A stretch of DNA of 64,000 nucleotides from Charina bottae (GCA_023362775.1 JALMGJ010000005.1:84206921-84270920), one strand, 5' to 3'; shown: positions 12,023 through 23,167, counted from the first letter of the stretch. The notes: generated by a model from the sequence alone, not told the origin. Program-made: numbers and translations.

Positions 12023-12835
12023 ATATCAGGTGCATGGAGTATGGCCCTGAGGGAGGAGTGTTATGTATTTACACAGCCATTATTTACACAGAAAAAAGTA
12101 AGAGTTACTTACACATAATGACTGGATACAACCTAAACTTACTTGCATTTACTAGCCATAAAGATGGTGGAGAGGAAGATTATATCAATCTCCCTTATAG
12201 AAAAGCCCCTTATAAAGTATCATGTAAGGCTGGGATAGATTGTACTCATGACAAAACCAACAGATTAAAAATAAGGGCCTGTCTCTACTGTTGAGCTGCT
12301 CCAGTAGCAATGCAGACTCGGTAGATCTGGCTTTCTCTTTTTCAAGCTGCAAATAATGCAATTTAAAAAAGGTGGAAGGAGGAGAGATAGGTAGAGAGCA
12401 CGTCTTATGAGAAGGAGGTGTTATCTATAGGATGTAAAGAGGACCAGGGTTTAAATTTGTTCCACTACTACCACTCCTTGGTTATCAGAGGTGTAGCCAA
12501 TGAGCTGTCTTAAGGTCCCAGAGGAAAAGCAGGACATAAATGTGATGAATTATCAGATCTTCAACAGAACTTATCCATAGTCTCCCTACTATTATCAACG
12601 CCAATGCACTTAAAAGCAACCTACAGTGATTTACTATTCTGTTCAGTAAGATGGTTCAGACCACCCTGCTTTGCAACAGGGAACTAGATAAATAGCTTTT
12701 TTTTGGGGGGGGGGGGAAATCAACTAAGATTAATAAGAATTTAGCAGTTCATGCAATTTAAGGACAATTTTATTGTACTACCGCTTTTTAGAAAACTATT
12801 TTAAACTATATGTTAATTAGGCAAAGTACATGTAT

Positions 12836-13156
12836 CTTTTTTTAATCCGTTCAATCGTGTCCAATTCTCCGGGACTGCCTGGACAAGTCCCTGCAGTTTT
12901 CTTGGCAAGATTTTGGAAGTGGTTTGCCCTTGCCTGCTTCCTAGGGCTGAGTGGCCCAAGGTCACCCAGCTGGCTTTGTGCCTAAGGCGAGACTAGAACT
13001 CTCAGTCTCCTGGTTTGCCATTGGCTCCTTCCTCGGGCTGAGAGAGAGAGTGACTGTCCCAAGGTCACCCAGCTGGCTTTGTGCCTAAGGCAAGACTAGA
13101 ACTTACAGTCTCCTGGTTTCTGGCCTGGTGCTTAACCCCTACACCAAACTGGCTCT
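12836..13156 (-). mobile_element. tRNA-derived SINE with doubled B-box region and BovB-like tail
   Basis: The minus strand starts at 13156 with GAGAGCCAGTTTGGTGTAGG (A-box-like). It then has GAGACTGTAAGTTCTAGTC and, about 100 bases later, GAGACTGAGAGTTCTAGTC, two copies of the B-box segment. It ends with ATTGGACACGATTGAACGG and a short A run, which resembles the BovB 3' terminus. A 7-bp repeat, CATGTAT, flanks it (12829-12835 and 13157-13163). It lies between two CAMK2G exons. Confidence 0.75.
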
Positions 13157-13529
13157 CATGTATACAAAGTAATATATGTATACAAAGTAGGTAAGGATAA
13201 GTAGAACAAAGACCACCTAGCCTTCCTTTGTTCAGAAATAACATGTTGAACATTTTCCTTTGTTAAAACCTACCCCTTTAAACAGATTTTTATAACATTT
13301 TAATTGTTCTGCCTGTATTTATGTAATCTGGCCTAAGAACAATTTGTTCTGGCAACTAATGTCTAAAAAGGCAATAAATTGTACAAGTATTACACCTAAA
13401 TTGTATGAATAGCTTCAGTAAAATTTTGTCAAGAAATGATGTTGCACAGGTATTTATAGTTCAGGACACAGACCATAAATAAATAAAAGTAAAATAAATT
13501 ACGGAGCACATGAAATGGCATGACCTTAC

Positions 13530-13595
13530 CTAGCATCAGCTTCACTGTAGTATTCCCTGGCAACAATATCTTCAAATAGCTCTCCCCCAGTCACC
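13530..13595 (-). CDS. CAMK2G: CAMK2G exon, 66 bp: kinase hinge and helix D
   Basis: Encodes VTGGELFEDIVAREYYSEAD and then A(S), about residues 92-114. This covers the end of the hinge (VTGGELF), whose Glu contacts ATP ribose in CaMKII, and helix D. The acceptor is GATTCCAG, ending at the complement of 13596-13597. The donor is GTAAGG, the complement of 13524-13529. It ends in AG, the first two bases of the Ser codon finished by the next exon, so phase is kept. The sequence is identical to what I recall for mammalian gamma over this stretch, a sign of strong purifying selection amid repeat-rich introns. Confidence 0.97.
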
Positions 13596-13838
13596 CTGGA
13601 ATCAAACATAATTCATGAAATTAAAAAGTCACACTTGACGAAGCAGATGTCAAAAACTCACACTCAGTAGCAAACGGAAAGAGAAGCTCCCTCCTCAGTG
13701 TCTTAAATAACCTTTAAAATGTTTAATTCCAAAACAAGACATCATGAAAGACTCATGATCCTCAAAGTAGACAAAGAGAGAGGAATTGCAGAGGTAAAGC
13801 ACAGGCCTTCCAAATGCCAGTTCTGGAACTGGGTACAG

Positions 13839-14047
13839 CAGGGGTGGGGAACCTTTTTTCTGCCAAGGGCCATTTGGATGTTTATAACTGGGGACCGGGG
13901 GATGGGGGGTGGGGTTTCTGGGATTTCCGTGGACCGGGAACCGGAGTTTGCGGGTGGGAGCCAATCACAAGCACTGGGGGGCGGGGTTTGCGGGCGGGAA
14001 CCAATTGCGTGGAAGGGGCGGGGTTTGCGGGCGGGAGCCCACCCCTG
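13839..14047. mobile_element. hAT MITE, family C copy 1, GC-rich
   Basis: Terminal inverted repeats CAGGGGTGGG and CCCACCCCTG bound a GC-rich body with repeated GGGGTTTGCGGGCGGGA modules. The flanking 8-mers GGGTACAG and GTGTACGG match at six positions, a decayed target duplication. The longer open frames here are products of the GC-rich repeats, not genes. Confidence 0.75.
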
Positions 14048-14302
14048 GTGTACGGTCGGCACCCACTAGCTAGGGCCGAGCTTTCTCCTACACCTGTAGC
14101 TGTAGAAAGGCCAACTGCAGGACCTGGATTTTGGAGCTGCAACATGAAGTAAGAGAAACGAAATAATCGCAATAAAAGAAAGCTACGGGCCACAGCCTAG
14201 GTTACAAATAATCAGGGGGTTATGCTACTTCTGGTTTAGCCCAAGGGTTGCAAAGTTATTGGATAGGAACCAATATCGGAAATTCTGCCTCAGCAGAAGC
14301 TT

Positions 14303-14477
14303 TTTTGTAGCTTGAATCATGTCAACTGGATTTCTATTTTCTTAGTGGAAACGTTTCGCTCCTTATCCAAGGAGCTTCTTATCAAGGAGCAAAACGTTTC
14401 CACTAAGAAAATAGAAATCCAGTTGACATGATTCAAGCTACAGACAATTCCACCTGGATGACTGAGAACCTTCATAG
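14303..14477. mobile_element. Penelope-like palindromic insertion, family A copy 2
   Basis: Same inverted-pair structure as 10849-11047, but with less sequence at the centre (near 14370-14380). It is flanked by a perfect 13-bp direct repeat, TCAGCAGAAGCTT (14290-14302 and 14478-14490). The repeat shows independent insertion. The insertion lies about 340 bp downstream of the 55-bp CAMK2G exon in the sense of transcription. Confidence 0.75.
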
Positions 14478-14832
14478 TCAGCAGAAGCTTGTTTCTGCTG
14501 ATTGAACAGGAGGAAGGTTCTTCTCTATCTGTTCTGGAGGCCCCAAGACCTCTTGCTTCTCTGTCAGCTAATACCCAATATTAAAAGTGGGCTGATATAA
14601 CTTCATCATTCACAAGCAGGTCTTGGCTCTGGCTTAAACTAGCAACTCCTGACAAAAAGATACTTTCTTGTACAGGATTCAGGGCCATAATTTTGGGTGT
14701 TTGTCTGAATAACATGCAGATATGGCTACCTATGAGGGGAAAGCGTGCAATTTTGCAAAACAAAAAAATATTTCTGCAAGCCTTACATTCCCCTCAATGA
14801 CAAAAGATCAAAATCAAATAGAAAAGACTTAC

Positions 14833-14887
14833 AGATCAAAGACAAGGTAATGGAAACCTTCTTCTGAAATACTCTCATGGAGCCGCA
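14833..14887 (-). CDS. CAMK2G: CAMK2G exon, 55 bp: beta4-beta5 and gatekeeper
   Basis: Encodes (V)RLHESISEEGFHYLVFDL, about residues 74-92, leading to the gatekeeper Phe and hinge. The acceptor is TTTGCAG, complement of 14888-14889; the donor GTAAGT is the complement of 14827-14832. The first two bases, TG, finish a Val codon begun by G at the end of the 60-bp exon, and the last two bases, CT, begin the Leu codon completed in the 66-bp exon. One conservative difference stands out: RLHES, where vertebrate CaMKII usually has RLHDS. The intron on its 3' side is only 1237 bp; that on its 5' side is 35.6 kb. Confidence 0.97.
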
Positions 14888-15376
14888 CTGCAAAGAAAGA
14901 CAAAAGCTATCAGGAAAGAGACAACGTTGAAACTTTTCAGAAGTACGTCTACTTGAACAGGAAAAAAAGCTTCGTAGCACCTTTCACTAGTATTTTCCCT
15001 TCCTTCAAACTAATTACTTTTTAAAATTCCCATGCTCAACATTGTAAGTGAAAAACTATTAAAGTATTTGCTGTTAGGAAATACCAAACCCTGTTATGCA
15101 TATAGGCCCTCAGTGATTCCTGAGGCAATGGAGTAACGTCCCGTCACAGGTGGAGAACTGAAGCTGAAACCAAACGGCTTGCCTAAGCAACCTGGAGAGT
15201 TCATGGACCAATATGAGACTGAAGTGAACTGGGGCGTCCTGATTCGCAGATTTAGGGTGCAAGTAAATAGGGATTAAGAATAAGAAGGTAAAGCACAGAG
15301 AGTGCGATGAGAACAAACCAAGACCGGATGAAAAGCCAGTTCTTTCACTGGTGCCGTTTTCCAAACCTCAAATTTC

Positions 15377-15824
15377 CGTCTCATCCCCATAACATCGAAC
15401 TGTCCCACTCGGTCATGCAGAGGGGGCATGCTGCGGACCCCGTCGGTAAGGGAGTTTCACTTACCGGGGTCCGGAAGGCGGGCCTTCTCTGCGGTGGCGC
15501 CCACCCTTTGGAACATTCTACCCCTGGAGGTGAGGCAGGCCCCATCGCTCCCGGCCTTCCGGAAGAACTTAAAGACCTGGTTCTGCCGCCTCGCCTGGGA
15601 TGGGAAGGGTAGCAGCTCCTCCTGGGGATGGCTGGTCCCATAGATCCCTTTTAAAAAGAACTTTATTGCCTCTTGGATTTTATCTTTAATTTATTTGTAT
15701 TTATATGCATATGCATTATATTTTTATTCATTTTTAATTATTGACTCTGTAAACTACCCAGAGTCCCCTTCGGGGGAGATGGGGCGGTGATATAAATTGA
15801 ATTATAAATAAATAAATAAATTTC
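15377..15824 (+). mobile_element. CR1/L3 LINE 3' end
   Basis: The open frame at 15428-15643 carries the C-terminal motifs TPSVREFHLPGS, FSAVAPTLWNILPLEVRQAP and LKTWFCRLAW. The 3' UTR follows and ends in an ATAAATAAATAAAT tail. 5' truncated; dead on arrival. Confidence 0.9.
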
Positions 15825-16297
15825 ACCCATCCCGACCTCCATAGTATAAAAAGCATTTCTATGGGAAATTTAGATCAGAAAAAAGTAGATTTAAAAGAAT
15901 TTAAATTTTACTCCTCAATATTACAGCTCTTATTTAGCCGTGTGCACGCACACATCCACACACACCATGCTTTTTATTTTGTTTTTAAATAGTGAAATAC
16001 AAAAAGCTACAGCACCATCAAAATAAATAAATAGTGACTAGTCAGCGAAGAAAACCTAAATATATTAGTGAAAAAAACAGAAAAAGATCCATATACTGTA
16101 AGTACAAAATTATTTCAATCCTTAAGCTCACAGAGCTCATAAAATCAGAGACACACATTGTGTCAACTTATTTTTTTAGAACAAAGAAACATTTTAAATA
16201 TTATATGGTAACCAGATCACATGAGTTAAAACCCTTTCTTTCAACACCTACATAATCTAGCACCCATCTCTTCTAAAACATTCTTTGAGGAGTCAAA

Positions 16298-16376
16298 TAG
16301 ATACAAAATAATATTTTCTGAAGAGTTAATTTCATTTAGATACAAAATAATATTTTCTGAAGAGTTAATTTCATTT
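16298..16376. repeat. 39-bp unit tandem duplication
   Basis: A 39-bp unit beginning TAGATACAAAATAATATTTT is present twice head to tail with no visible mismatch, starting at 16298 and 16337. Confidence 0.85.
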
Positions 16377-16480
16377 TTAAATCATAAGAACTATATTTCA
16401 CATTTCCTAACACTGGATCCATTGATTCTCCAAAACTGGATAGTCCATTTCAACTTCATTCCACAGTTGAGATATTAATT

Positions 16481-16834
16481 ACAGGTGATCCTCGCTTAAT
16501 GACCACTCATTCAACAACTGTTTGAAGTTATGACGGCGCTGAATGAGTGGTACTAATGACCAGTCCTCGAAGTTCCAGCTGTCACGGTGTCCCTGTGATC
16601 ACGATCTGGGCATTTGGCGACCGGCTTGCAATTATGATGTCACAACGTCCTGCGATCACAGAATCGCCATTTGCAACCTTCGCTGCTGGCTTCTGACAAG
16701 CAAAGTCAATGGGGAAGCTGGCAGACGGTTGCAAATGGCGACCATGTGATGTCGTGCTTAACAACGGCGTGGGATTCGCTTAACGATGGCAACCAGAAGT
16801 GCCATTGGTAAGCGGTATAGTCGTGTGATGTTTT
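16481..16834. repeat. DNA-transposon-like repeat with ACAGGTGATCCTCGCTTAAT end
   Basis: The left end ACAGGTGATCCTCGCTTAAT resembles a widespread reptile repeat beginning ACAGGTAGTCCTCGCTTAAC. The right portion contains CTTAACGATGG and CTTAACAACGG. The interior holds an inverted pair, CGCCATTTGCAACC near 16665 and GGTTGCAAATGGCG near 16728. No coding content. The superfamily is not certain. Confidence 0.5.
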
Positions 16835-16859
16835 TTTGACCATGTCAAAAATTGTACTA

Positions 16860-17205
16860 ATCTCTTACAGTAATCTATAGATATAGTAGATCTCAAAGGC
16901 AGAAATTAGACTTGTTCCAGTTAATGGTATAAGTAGAGTACAAACCATATTGCTGTATGATTTCAAAAAGCTTTGGTAATGTGACATTACGTAATTATAA
17001 AGAATAGCCATAATTTCATCAGCACATAAGAACAATATATATTCATTGTTGAGTAAGTAGCCAAGAACCAAAATAAAGATTAAAGGAGACTAGGGACATC
17101 CTTATTGGGTGCCACAACATAATTTGATAGGTTAAGAGATAAATCAATTAATAATAATTCTAGCCTGAGTGAAGATATCAAAGCATAATCCAGTAAGAAT
17201 CAAAG
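16860..17205 (-). mobile_element. L1 LINE RT fragment, downstream half, antisense
   Basis: The minus strand reads like the L1 ORF2 active-site region, decayed (LFLCADEIMAILYN where L1 has LFADDVLLFLTN; frame 16865-17071). With 21552-21725 it forms one L1 split by the CR1/L3 element between them. Confidence 0.55.
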
Positions 17206-20200
17206 AAGATCCAAGATGGCGACCGCAAGCCGCTGCCGGCTGCTGCTCCAGGAGGAAGACTTCGTAAATAGTTTGTAATCCCTCCAAACCTTTCTCGATA
17301 CCCCTGGATTCTATCTTTGGGGTGTAGAGAACTTATAGAACTTACAACTGTGTTTGGGTGGATGGACTTCCTCGGACGGAGTATTGCGGCGGAGTTTGGC
17401 AGAATCCCGAGGGTCTCTGTGACGCGGAGCCCAGTGGTTGTGGCGGAATCTGACAGAACCCAGCGGAGCCTGGTGGAGCCCACCACGCGGGGCCATGGAT
17501 GCTCCCCAGTCTGTTTTTGAGATTGCTAGGCTGGAGCTGTGACGGAGCTGCACGTGTGGATTAGAATTGTGGGGTGCACAGCACAGCGACTCCGAGGCTA
17601 GTCCAATGGAGCCCAATCTCTGGGCGTGGCGAGTCCCGGTGACAGAGTTGAGTGTGTGGGGAGCACAGCGAGCACAACAAACTTAACAATAGACTTAAGA
17701 TTAAGAACTTTGTGGGTTCCTCGGCTTTTTGAGAGCTGGTAGTCGAGCAAGGAGACGGCTTGGAGGGAACGGCAGAGCGAACAGCTGGGTATCACGCTAG
17801 TTGACCCTTATAGTTCTGGTGGGGTCCTCCAAGACTTTTATCATCTTAAAGAATCCCAAGACTTTTATCATCTTTAAATAATCCCGGAGTCAACAAGAGG
17901 ATTATGAAGAAGGGGCTTTGGTTTGGACGGCGGTTCCTATTCTCCCCCATTGTTAGAGGTGTCAGAGACTTGGGGTCCCCCTGGTGTGAGAGTGGTATCC
18001 CTCCTGGGTGTGAGAGACCCTGGAGGAGGCCAGAGCTGTATGATTGTATATTAGAGTGCCCGCCCCTGAGTGAGAGACAGGTGGTGGGCAGGAGTGAATG
18101 GTGCCCCTTCGACCAGTGAGAGAAGCTGAAGGGGCGCGTAGTGAGTGTGGAGTGAGTGGTAGGGGGTGGTTAGGTTTTACTAGCGTCGAAAGCATATGCT
18201 GGTACGCTGGTGACCCTACTGCCTCCTGAGGTTGACTGTGTTAGGAAGATGTGTGCATGGGAGAGGGGCCCCTTGTTTCAATCTAGGGTCTTCGAAGGTC
18301 CGGTGGTGGAGGCAGCTGGGCCTCGGAACTCTAGGGGCTCTAGGGCGGATTGTCCTATTGAAGTGGTGACGGGTCGGGGATGTTATGGCGGGAACCGGAG
18401 GGCAGGCCATCGTTGGGGAAGACGCCCCCAGTGTTTATTACCGGTGGTGTGTTCCGGCCCTCCGGGTTCAAACCTAGGCCCTGGTCAGCAGATCCTCGAG
18501 TGCCCTGACCTCCGGCTGTTGATGCTTAATGCCAGGTCGGTTAATAACAAGGGCATATGATAACAATCATATGTGATTTGATCGCGGAGGAGGGGGCCGA
18601 CCTGGCATGTATTACCGAGACCTGGCTGGGCCCTGGAGGAGGGGTTGCCCTCTCGGAGATCTGCCCGGCCGGGTTTCAGGTATGGCACCAGCCGAGACAT
18701 CGGGGTAGGGGAGGCGGGGTGGCAGTTATCATTCAAGAGTCTACAGTGGCCTTCAGGGGCACGGCTCCACAGGTGGCCGGATGTGAGACTCTGTTTTTCA
18801 AGTTGGGTTCCCGAGAGCAGTTGGGAGTGTTGCTGCTGTACCAGCCTCCCTGCTGCGTAGCAACCTCCCTGCCCGAGCTGCTGGAGGCTGTTTCGGGGTT
18901 GGCGGTGGAATTCCCCAGACTTATGGTTCTGAGGGATTTCAATCTGCCGTCCCTGGGACGTGCCTCGGAGGCAGCTCGGGAGTTCATGGCTACCATGGCA
19001 GCCATGGGCCTGGTCCAGATTATTCGGGACCCGACTCGAGACAGTGGCCTCACTCCGGACTTGGTTTTCCTGTCGGAGCAATGGCAAGATGATCTGGGGG
19101 GAGAGCTGCATCTTTCCCCGTTGTCATGGTCAGATCATGCCCTGGAGACCCTGAGATTCTCATATGCTGCCCCACTCTGCAGGGAGGCTGGACCCATTCG
19201 TTTGGTCCGCCCCCGGCGACTAATGGACCCGACAGGGTTTCAGAGGGAGCTGGGGGTTATATCCGAGGATTTAATGCACGGTCCAGCGGAGGCCCTGGCC
19301 GCTGTCTGGAATAAGAGGGGTCGCCTATGCGACCTCTCTTGTCCCATCCGACCCGGTATTCCCCGTGGTATACGGAGGGATTGAGGGTACTGAAGAGTGT
19401 CAAAAGACGCCAAGACCGAATCAGACCGAACACAAGCTAGAGCCGCAGTTAAAGCCTACCTTGTGGCGGTAAGAGCGGCGAAACGTCAATATTTCTCCGC
19501 TCTTATTGCATCCGCAGAATGCCGCCCGATGGCCCTGTTTAGGATTACTCGATCTCTCCTAGGTAAGGTGGGCCCAGTGACCAACCTGCAGGGCCGTGCG
19601 GAGGAATTTGCAGAGCATCTGATGGATAAAATCGCTCGGATTCGTTCTAAGTTAGACTCCAAGCGTGACGCATGGTCTGGGGAGATGCCGAGGGAGCGTC
19701 TGTGCCCGGATATCTGGGAACAGTTTGATCCTGTTGGACCTGAGGAAGTGGACAGGATCCTCCGGACTGTAAGGACCACTACTTGTCATCTTGACCCATG
19801 CCCCTCCTGGCTGGTGAAAGCAGCCAGTGAGGTGACATGTGGCTGGGTCCATGCGATGGTTCTTACATCCTTGGGAGAGGGAGTGTTTCCGGCGGCCTTT
19901 AAGGAGGCGCTGGTGCACCCCCTCCTCAAGAAGCCATCGCTGGACCCTACAGTGTTGGATAACTTTCGTCCTGTCTCCCACCTCCCCTTTTTGGGGAAGG
20001 TGGTTGAGAAAGTGGTGGCATTACAGCTCCAGAGGATTCTGGATGATACGGATTATCTAGACCCCTTTCAGTCAGGATTCAGACCGGGATATGGGGTAGA
20101 AACTGCATTGGTCGCACTTACTGATGATCTCTGGCGGGCACGGGATGGCGGCAGTGCATCCATCCTAGCCCTTCTTGACCTCTCAGTGGCTTTCGATACC

Positions 20201-21490
20201 ATCGACCATGGTATCCTTTTGGGACGGCTTAGGGGGTTGGGGATTGGCGGCGTGGTTTTACACTGGTTCAACTCCTTCCTCCAGGGCCGATCCCAATCGG
20301 TGGTTATAGGAGATGAGAGGTCCGACCCTCGGCCCCTACTTTGTGGGGTGCCACAGGGTTCGGTTCTCTCCCCTCTCCTATTTAATATCTACATGAAACC
20401 GCTGGGTGAGATCATCCACCAACACGGGATGAGGTATCATCAATATGCTGATGATACTCAATTATATATCTCCATCCCGGGTGAGTTAAGTGATGCACTG
20501 GCTGCCCTTTCTCAGTGTCTGAAGGCTGTGGGGGCCTGGATGGGGAACAACAGGCTTCAGCTGAACCCTGGTAAGACGGAGTGGCTGTGGATTGATGGTG
20601 CCTCGAGATCCAGGGAGTTGTCATCTTTAGATCTGGACGGGGTGGCACTACCCCGTTCAGACAAAGTGTGGAACCTGGGTGTCCTTCTGGACTCACGACT
20701 CCTGCTTGAAGAGCAGGTGGCAGCCGTGGCCAGAAGGGCATTTGTACAACTTCAAGTTGTGCGCCAGCTACGCCCTTTCCTGGACCGAGACGCCCTCCGT
20801 ACAGTCACTCATGCCCTGGTCATCTCCCAAATAGACTATTGCAATGCGCTCTACATGGGGCTACCCTTGAAGAGTATCCGGAAGCTTCAACTGGTCTAGA
20901 ATGCGGCTGCGTGCGCAGTTATGGGTGCCCCAAGGTCGGCACATGTGACACCTCTGCTGCGCGAGCTGCATTGGTTACCGGTTTGCTTCCGGGTCCAATT
21001 CAAGGTGTTGGTTGTCACCTTTAAAGCCCTACATGGCATGGGACCAGGTTACCTAAAGGACCGCCTCATCCCCAGAACATCAACCCGTTCCACCCGGCTA
21101 TGCAGAGAGGGCTTGCTTCGGACCCCGTCTATAAGAGAATTCCACCTGACGGGGTCCAGGAGGCGGGCTTTCTCGGCAGTGGCACCCGCCCTCTGGAATA
21201 TTCTGCCCCTGGAGGTGAGGCTAGCCCCCACACTTATGACCTTCCGGAAACAACTGAAGACCTGGCTCTGCCACCTCGCTTGGGATGGGGGGAGTAATAG
21301 CTCCTCTTGCGGTTGGCTTGCTCCATAGGGTTCTTAAAGCCTAACATCAGAGCCTCTTGGATCTTATATATTTAATTAAATTATGTATTCTATTTTATAA
21401 ATTTTTATATGTTTTAATTGCTGGCTTGGTGTAAACCGCCCAGAGTCCCCTCCGGAATGGGGGGAGATGGGCGGTGATATAAGTTAGAAA

Positions 21491-21549
<59 letters not shown>

Positions 21550-21551
21550 AT
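17206..21551 (+). mobile_element. Near full-length CR1/L3 LINE
   Basis: A 4.3-kb element. It has a 5' UTR of about 1.3 kb starting near AAGATGGCGACCGC, ORF2 with endonuclease and reverse transcriptase, a short 3' UTR and an (AAAT)n tail of about 65 bp. The endonuclease starts with LLMLNARSVNN near 18516 and holds ITETWLGPGG, LRDFNLPS and SWSDHALETLRF. The RT has DPFQSGFRPGYG, LLDLSVAFDTIDHG, GVPQGSVLSPLLFN and YHQYADDTQLY (about 20430), and ends GWLAP at 21326. Three lesions kill it: a frameshift near 18556, an indel region around 19320-19410 that gives TGA at 19382-19384, and a TAG at 20897-20899 where other copies have a Gln codon. No ORF1 was recognised. Confidence 0.92.
21486..21551 (+). 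repeat. (AAAT)n tail of the CR1/L3 element
   Basis: About 15 tandem AAAT units form the 3' tail of the LINE at 17206-21551. Confidence 0.9.
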
Positions 21552-21725
21552 CCAATGAACAAAAGATAATGGAAATCCTTATAATTTAGAATATGCTTCA
21601 TAAATTCAATCTGAACCATATTAAAGGCATTTTCAGTGTCCAACAAAATTAGAACAGAGGATTCCAATTTATCTGTTACAATATCCATAATATCAGTCAC
21701 CAGGTAGACCACTGACCATTAATTC
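21552..21725 (-). mobile_element. L1 LINE RT fragment, upstream half, antisense
   Basis: The minus-strand frame contains VLILLDTENAFNMVQIEFMK, matching the L1 RT block LLSLDAEKAFDRVEWPFL. It precedes, in L1 order, the piece at 16860-17205 on the other side of the CR1/L3 insertion. Confidence 0.6.
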
Positions 21726-22020
21726 AAAACTTTTACCTGATCTTGTTGAGAGTGAGATACATCGGGAGTTAATACAACTCTACCTAATCTATTGGAGCTT
21801 GGAGAGCAAGCCATGACTCCTATCTGCCTCTCTGGGATTTCAATACAGCATATATAAGCCCATCCTAGTTTTCTCCCTCTCCATTATTTGGAGTGTAGCT
21901 CTTGGCGTAAGATGACTGAAGAAGAACCGTCTTCTTCATTTTATGTCACATACCGTTAATAGTGTTATATTCACATTATTTAAGAGAAGCTGAAAGAGTT
22001 CAGGTGCGACTCTCTCGCCA

Positions 22021-22340
22021 TTTGGCTATCTATATGAGCAATCCCATAAACAGGGTTGAAGCAGGGTAAAGAAAGGCAACCACCTAGTGTAGAGGGCAAA
22101 GGCAATGGTCTTGAGGGACAGGAGGAAGAGCTGCTACCAAGACAACTGTCAGGTAAAATAGGACAGTCTGGTGCAGGAATGAGAAAACGTCTCAGACAAG
22201 ACCCTCCTCAGTACTCATGAAGTGGGGGGGGGGAGCACATTCAGACTTGCAAGATTCTGTAACTGTAGCTTCACAATACAGTACTGACCTACAGTACATG
22301 ATATTGCATTCTTAGTCTGATCTACCTTGACAACTAGGCA
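22021..22340 (+). repeat. LTR-like remnant related to 1-296
   Basis: Shares TTCAGACTTGCAAGATTCTG (22237) and the following 30 bases with the copy near 212. The end here, TCTGATCTACCTTGACA, parallels GTCTGGTCCGCCTGGTAAGG there. No coding content is attached. Confidence 0.4.
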
Positions 22341-22387
22341 GCATGAAAATCTGAAGTCCCCAATGCGTTTCAAAAATGACAGGGTCC

Positions 22388-22490
22388 TGATCATTCATTC
22401 ATTCATTCATTCATTCATTCATTCATTCATTTATTACATTTATATCCCGCCCATCTCCCCCACAAGGAGGGACCCTGGGCGTGAAGGGTC
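22388..22490 (-). mobile_element. CR1/L3 3' tail fragment, antisense
   Basis: An (ATTC)n array of about 45 bp is followed by TTATATCCCGCCCATCTCCC, the complement of the CR1/L3 3' UTR GGGAGATGGGCGGTGATATAA. Only the last 60 bases of the LINE are present, beside its tail microsatellite. Confidence 0.7.
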
Positions 22491-23110
22491 ATGAAGGTTT
22501 TCAATAGGACTTTCATGGTCTTCTTAGTCAAGCCACTCTGTGGTCAGGCAACACTTGTAAATTTCTTCAACAGAGAGAAAAAACTCACCTCTGATACAAA
22601 TGGTGACATTTCAACAGCATGATTTGGTCTTGCTCAGAACATTTCTGACATGGCTGACATGGTGTGCATGAGCAGTTATACCTGGAGGAAGTCTGGAAGT
22701 TCCCACCTCAATAGGACCTTTGTGAGGCCCAAAGTTGTTTCTATAAATGAATGTGATGCTGGAGGCAGATCCTTTGAAGCATGCCACTTTCCTAATATTG
22801 TTAAGAATCTTTCTTGATCGGTAAGGTGGAAAAAGGAATGGTGGGATGACTAAGGTGGGGTACTACATTGCCTGTATCCGTTAGGAGGATTATTAAGAAC
22901 TTATAAGTATATACCCAGTTGTACCTGAGATGATAAGCCTGTTTCTGAACTTCAGAATATAGAGGAGGTCCTGCCATGCCCTTCTATCCTTTTCTCTTCT
23001 ATGAAGAGAAAAAAAATTAGCAGATTGAGAAGTTAGGCAAGGACCCTTCCCAATTACACAGCGAGCAGGAAGAGACAAAAATGAACTGGAAAAATAAGAT
23101 TGGCTATAGC

Positions 23111-23112
<2 letters not shown>

Positions 23113-23157
<45 letters not shown>

Positions 23158-23167
23158 CTCTCTCACA

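Larger units (their letters stand above)
9384..13529 (-). other. CAMK2G: CAMK2G intron between 66-bp and 73-bp exons
   Basis: It holds a palindromic Penelope-like insertion (10849-11047), a CR1/L3 endonuclease fragment (11205-12022) and a tRNA SINE (12836-13156). I see nothing identifiable in 9400-10830, apart from a small duplicated and inverted motif near 10268-10330. Nothing is identifiable in 12030-12830, which includes a T8-G10 run near 12699, or in 13165-13520. Confidence 0.8.
13596..14832 (-). other. CAMK2G: CAMK2G intron between 55-bp and 66-bp exons
   Basis: The shortest complete intron in the window. It contains a GC-rich hAT MITE (13839-14047) and a palindromic Penelope-like insertion (14303-14477). 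The last 340 bases before the upstream exon, 14491-14832, show nothing recognisable. Confidence 0.8.

Noticed and set aside
13719..14193. Overlapping frames of about 90-116 codons on both strands
   Set aside because: GC-rich repeat modules of the hAT MITE at 13839-14047 lack stops in several frames at once.
18485..19111. 208-codon minus-strand frame
   Set aside because: Antisense to the CR1/L3 endonuclease; no recognisable domain of its own.
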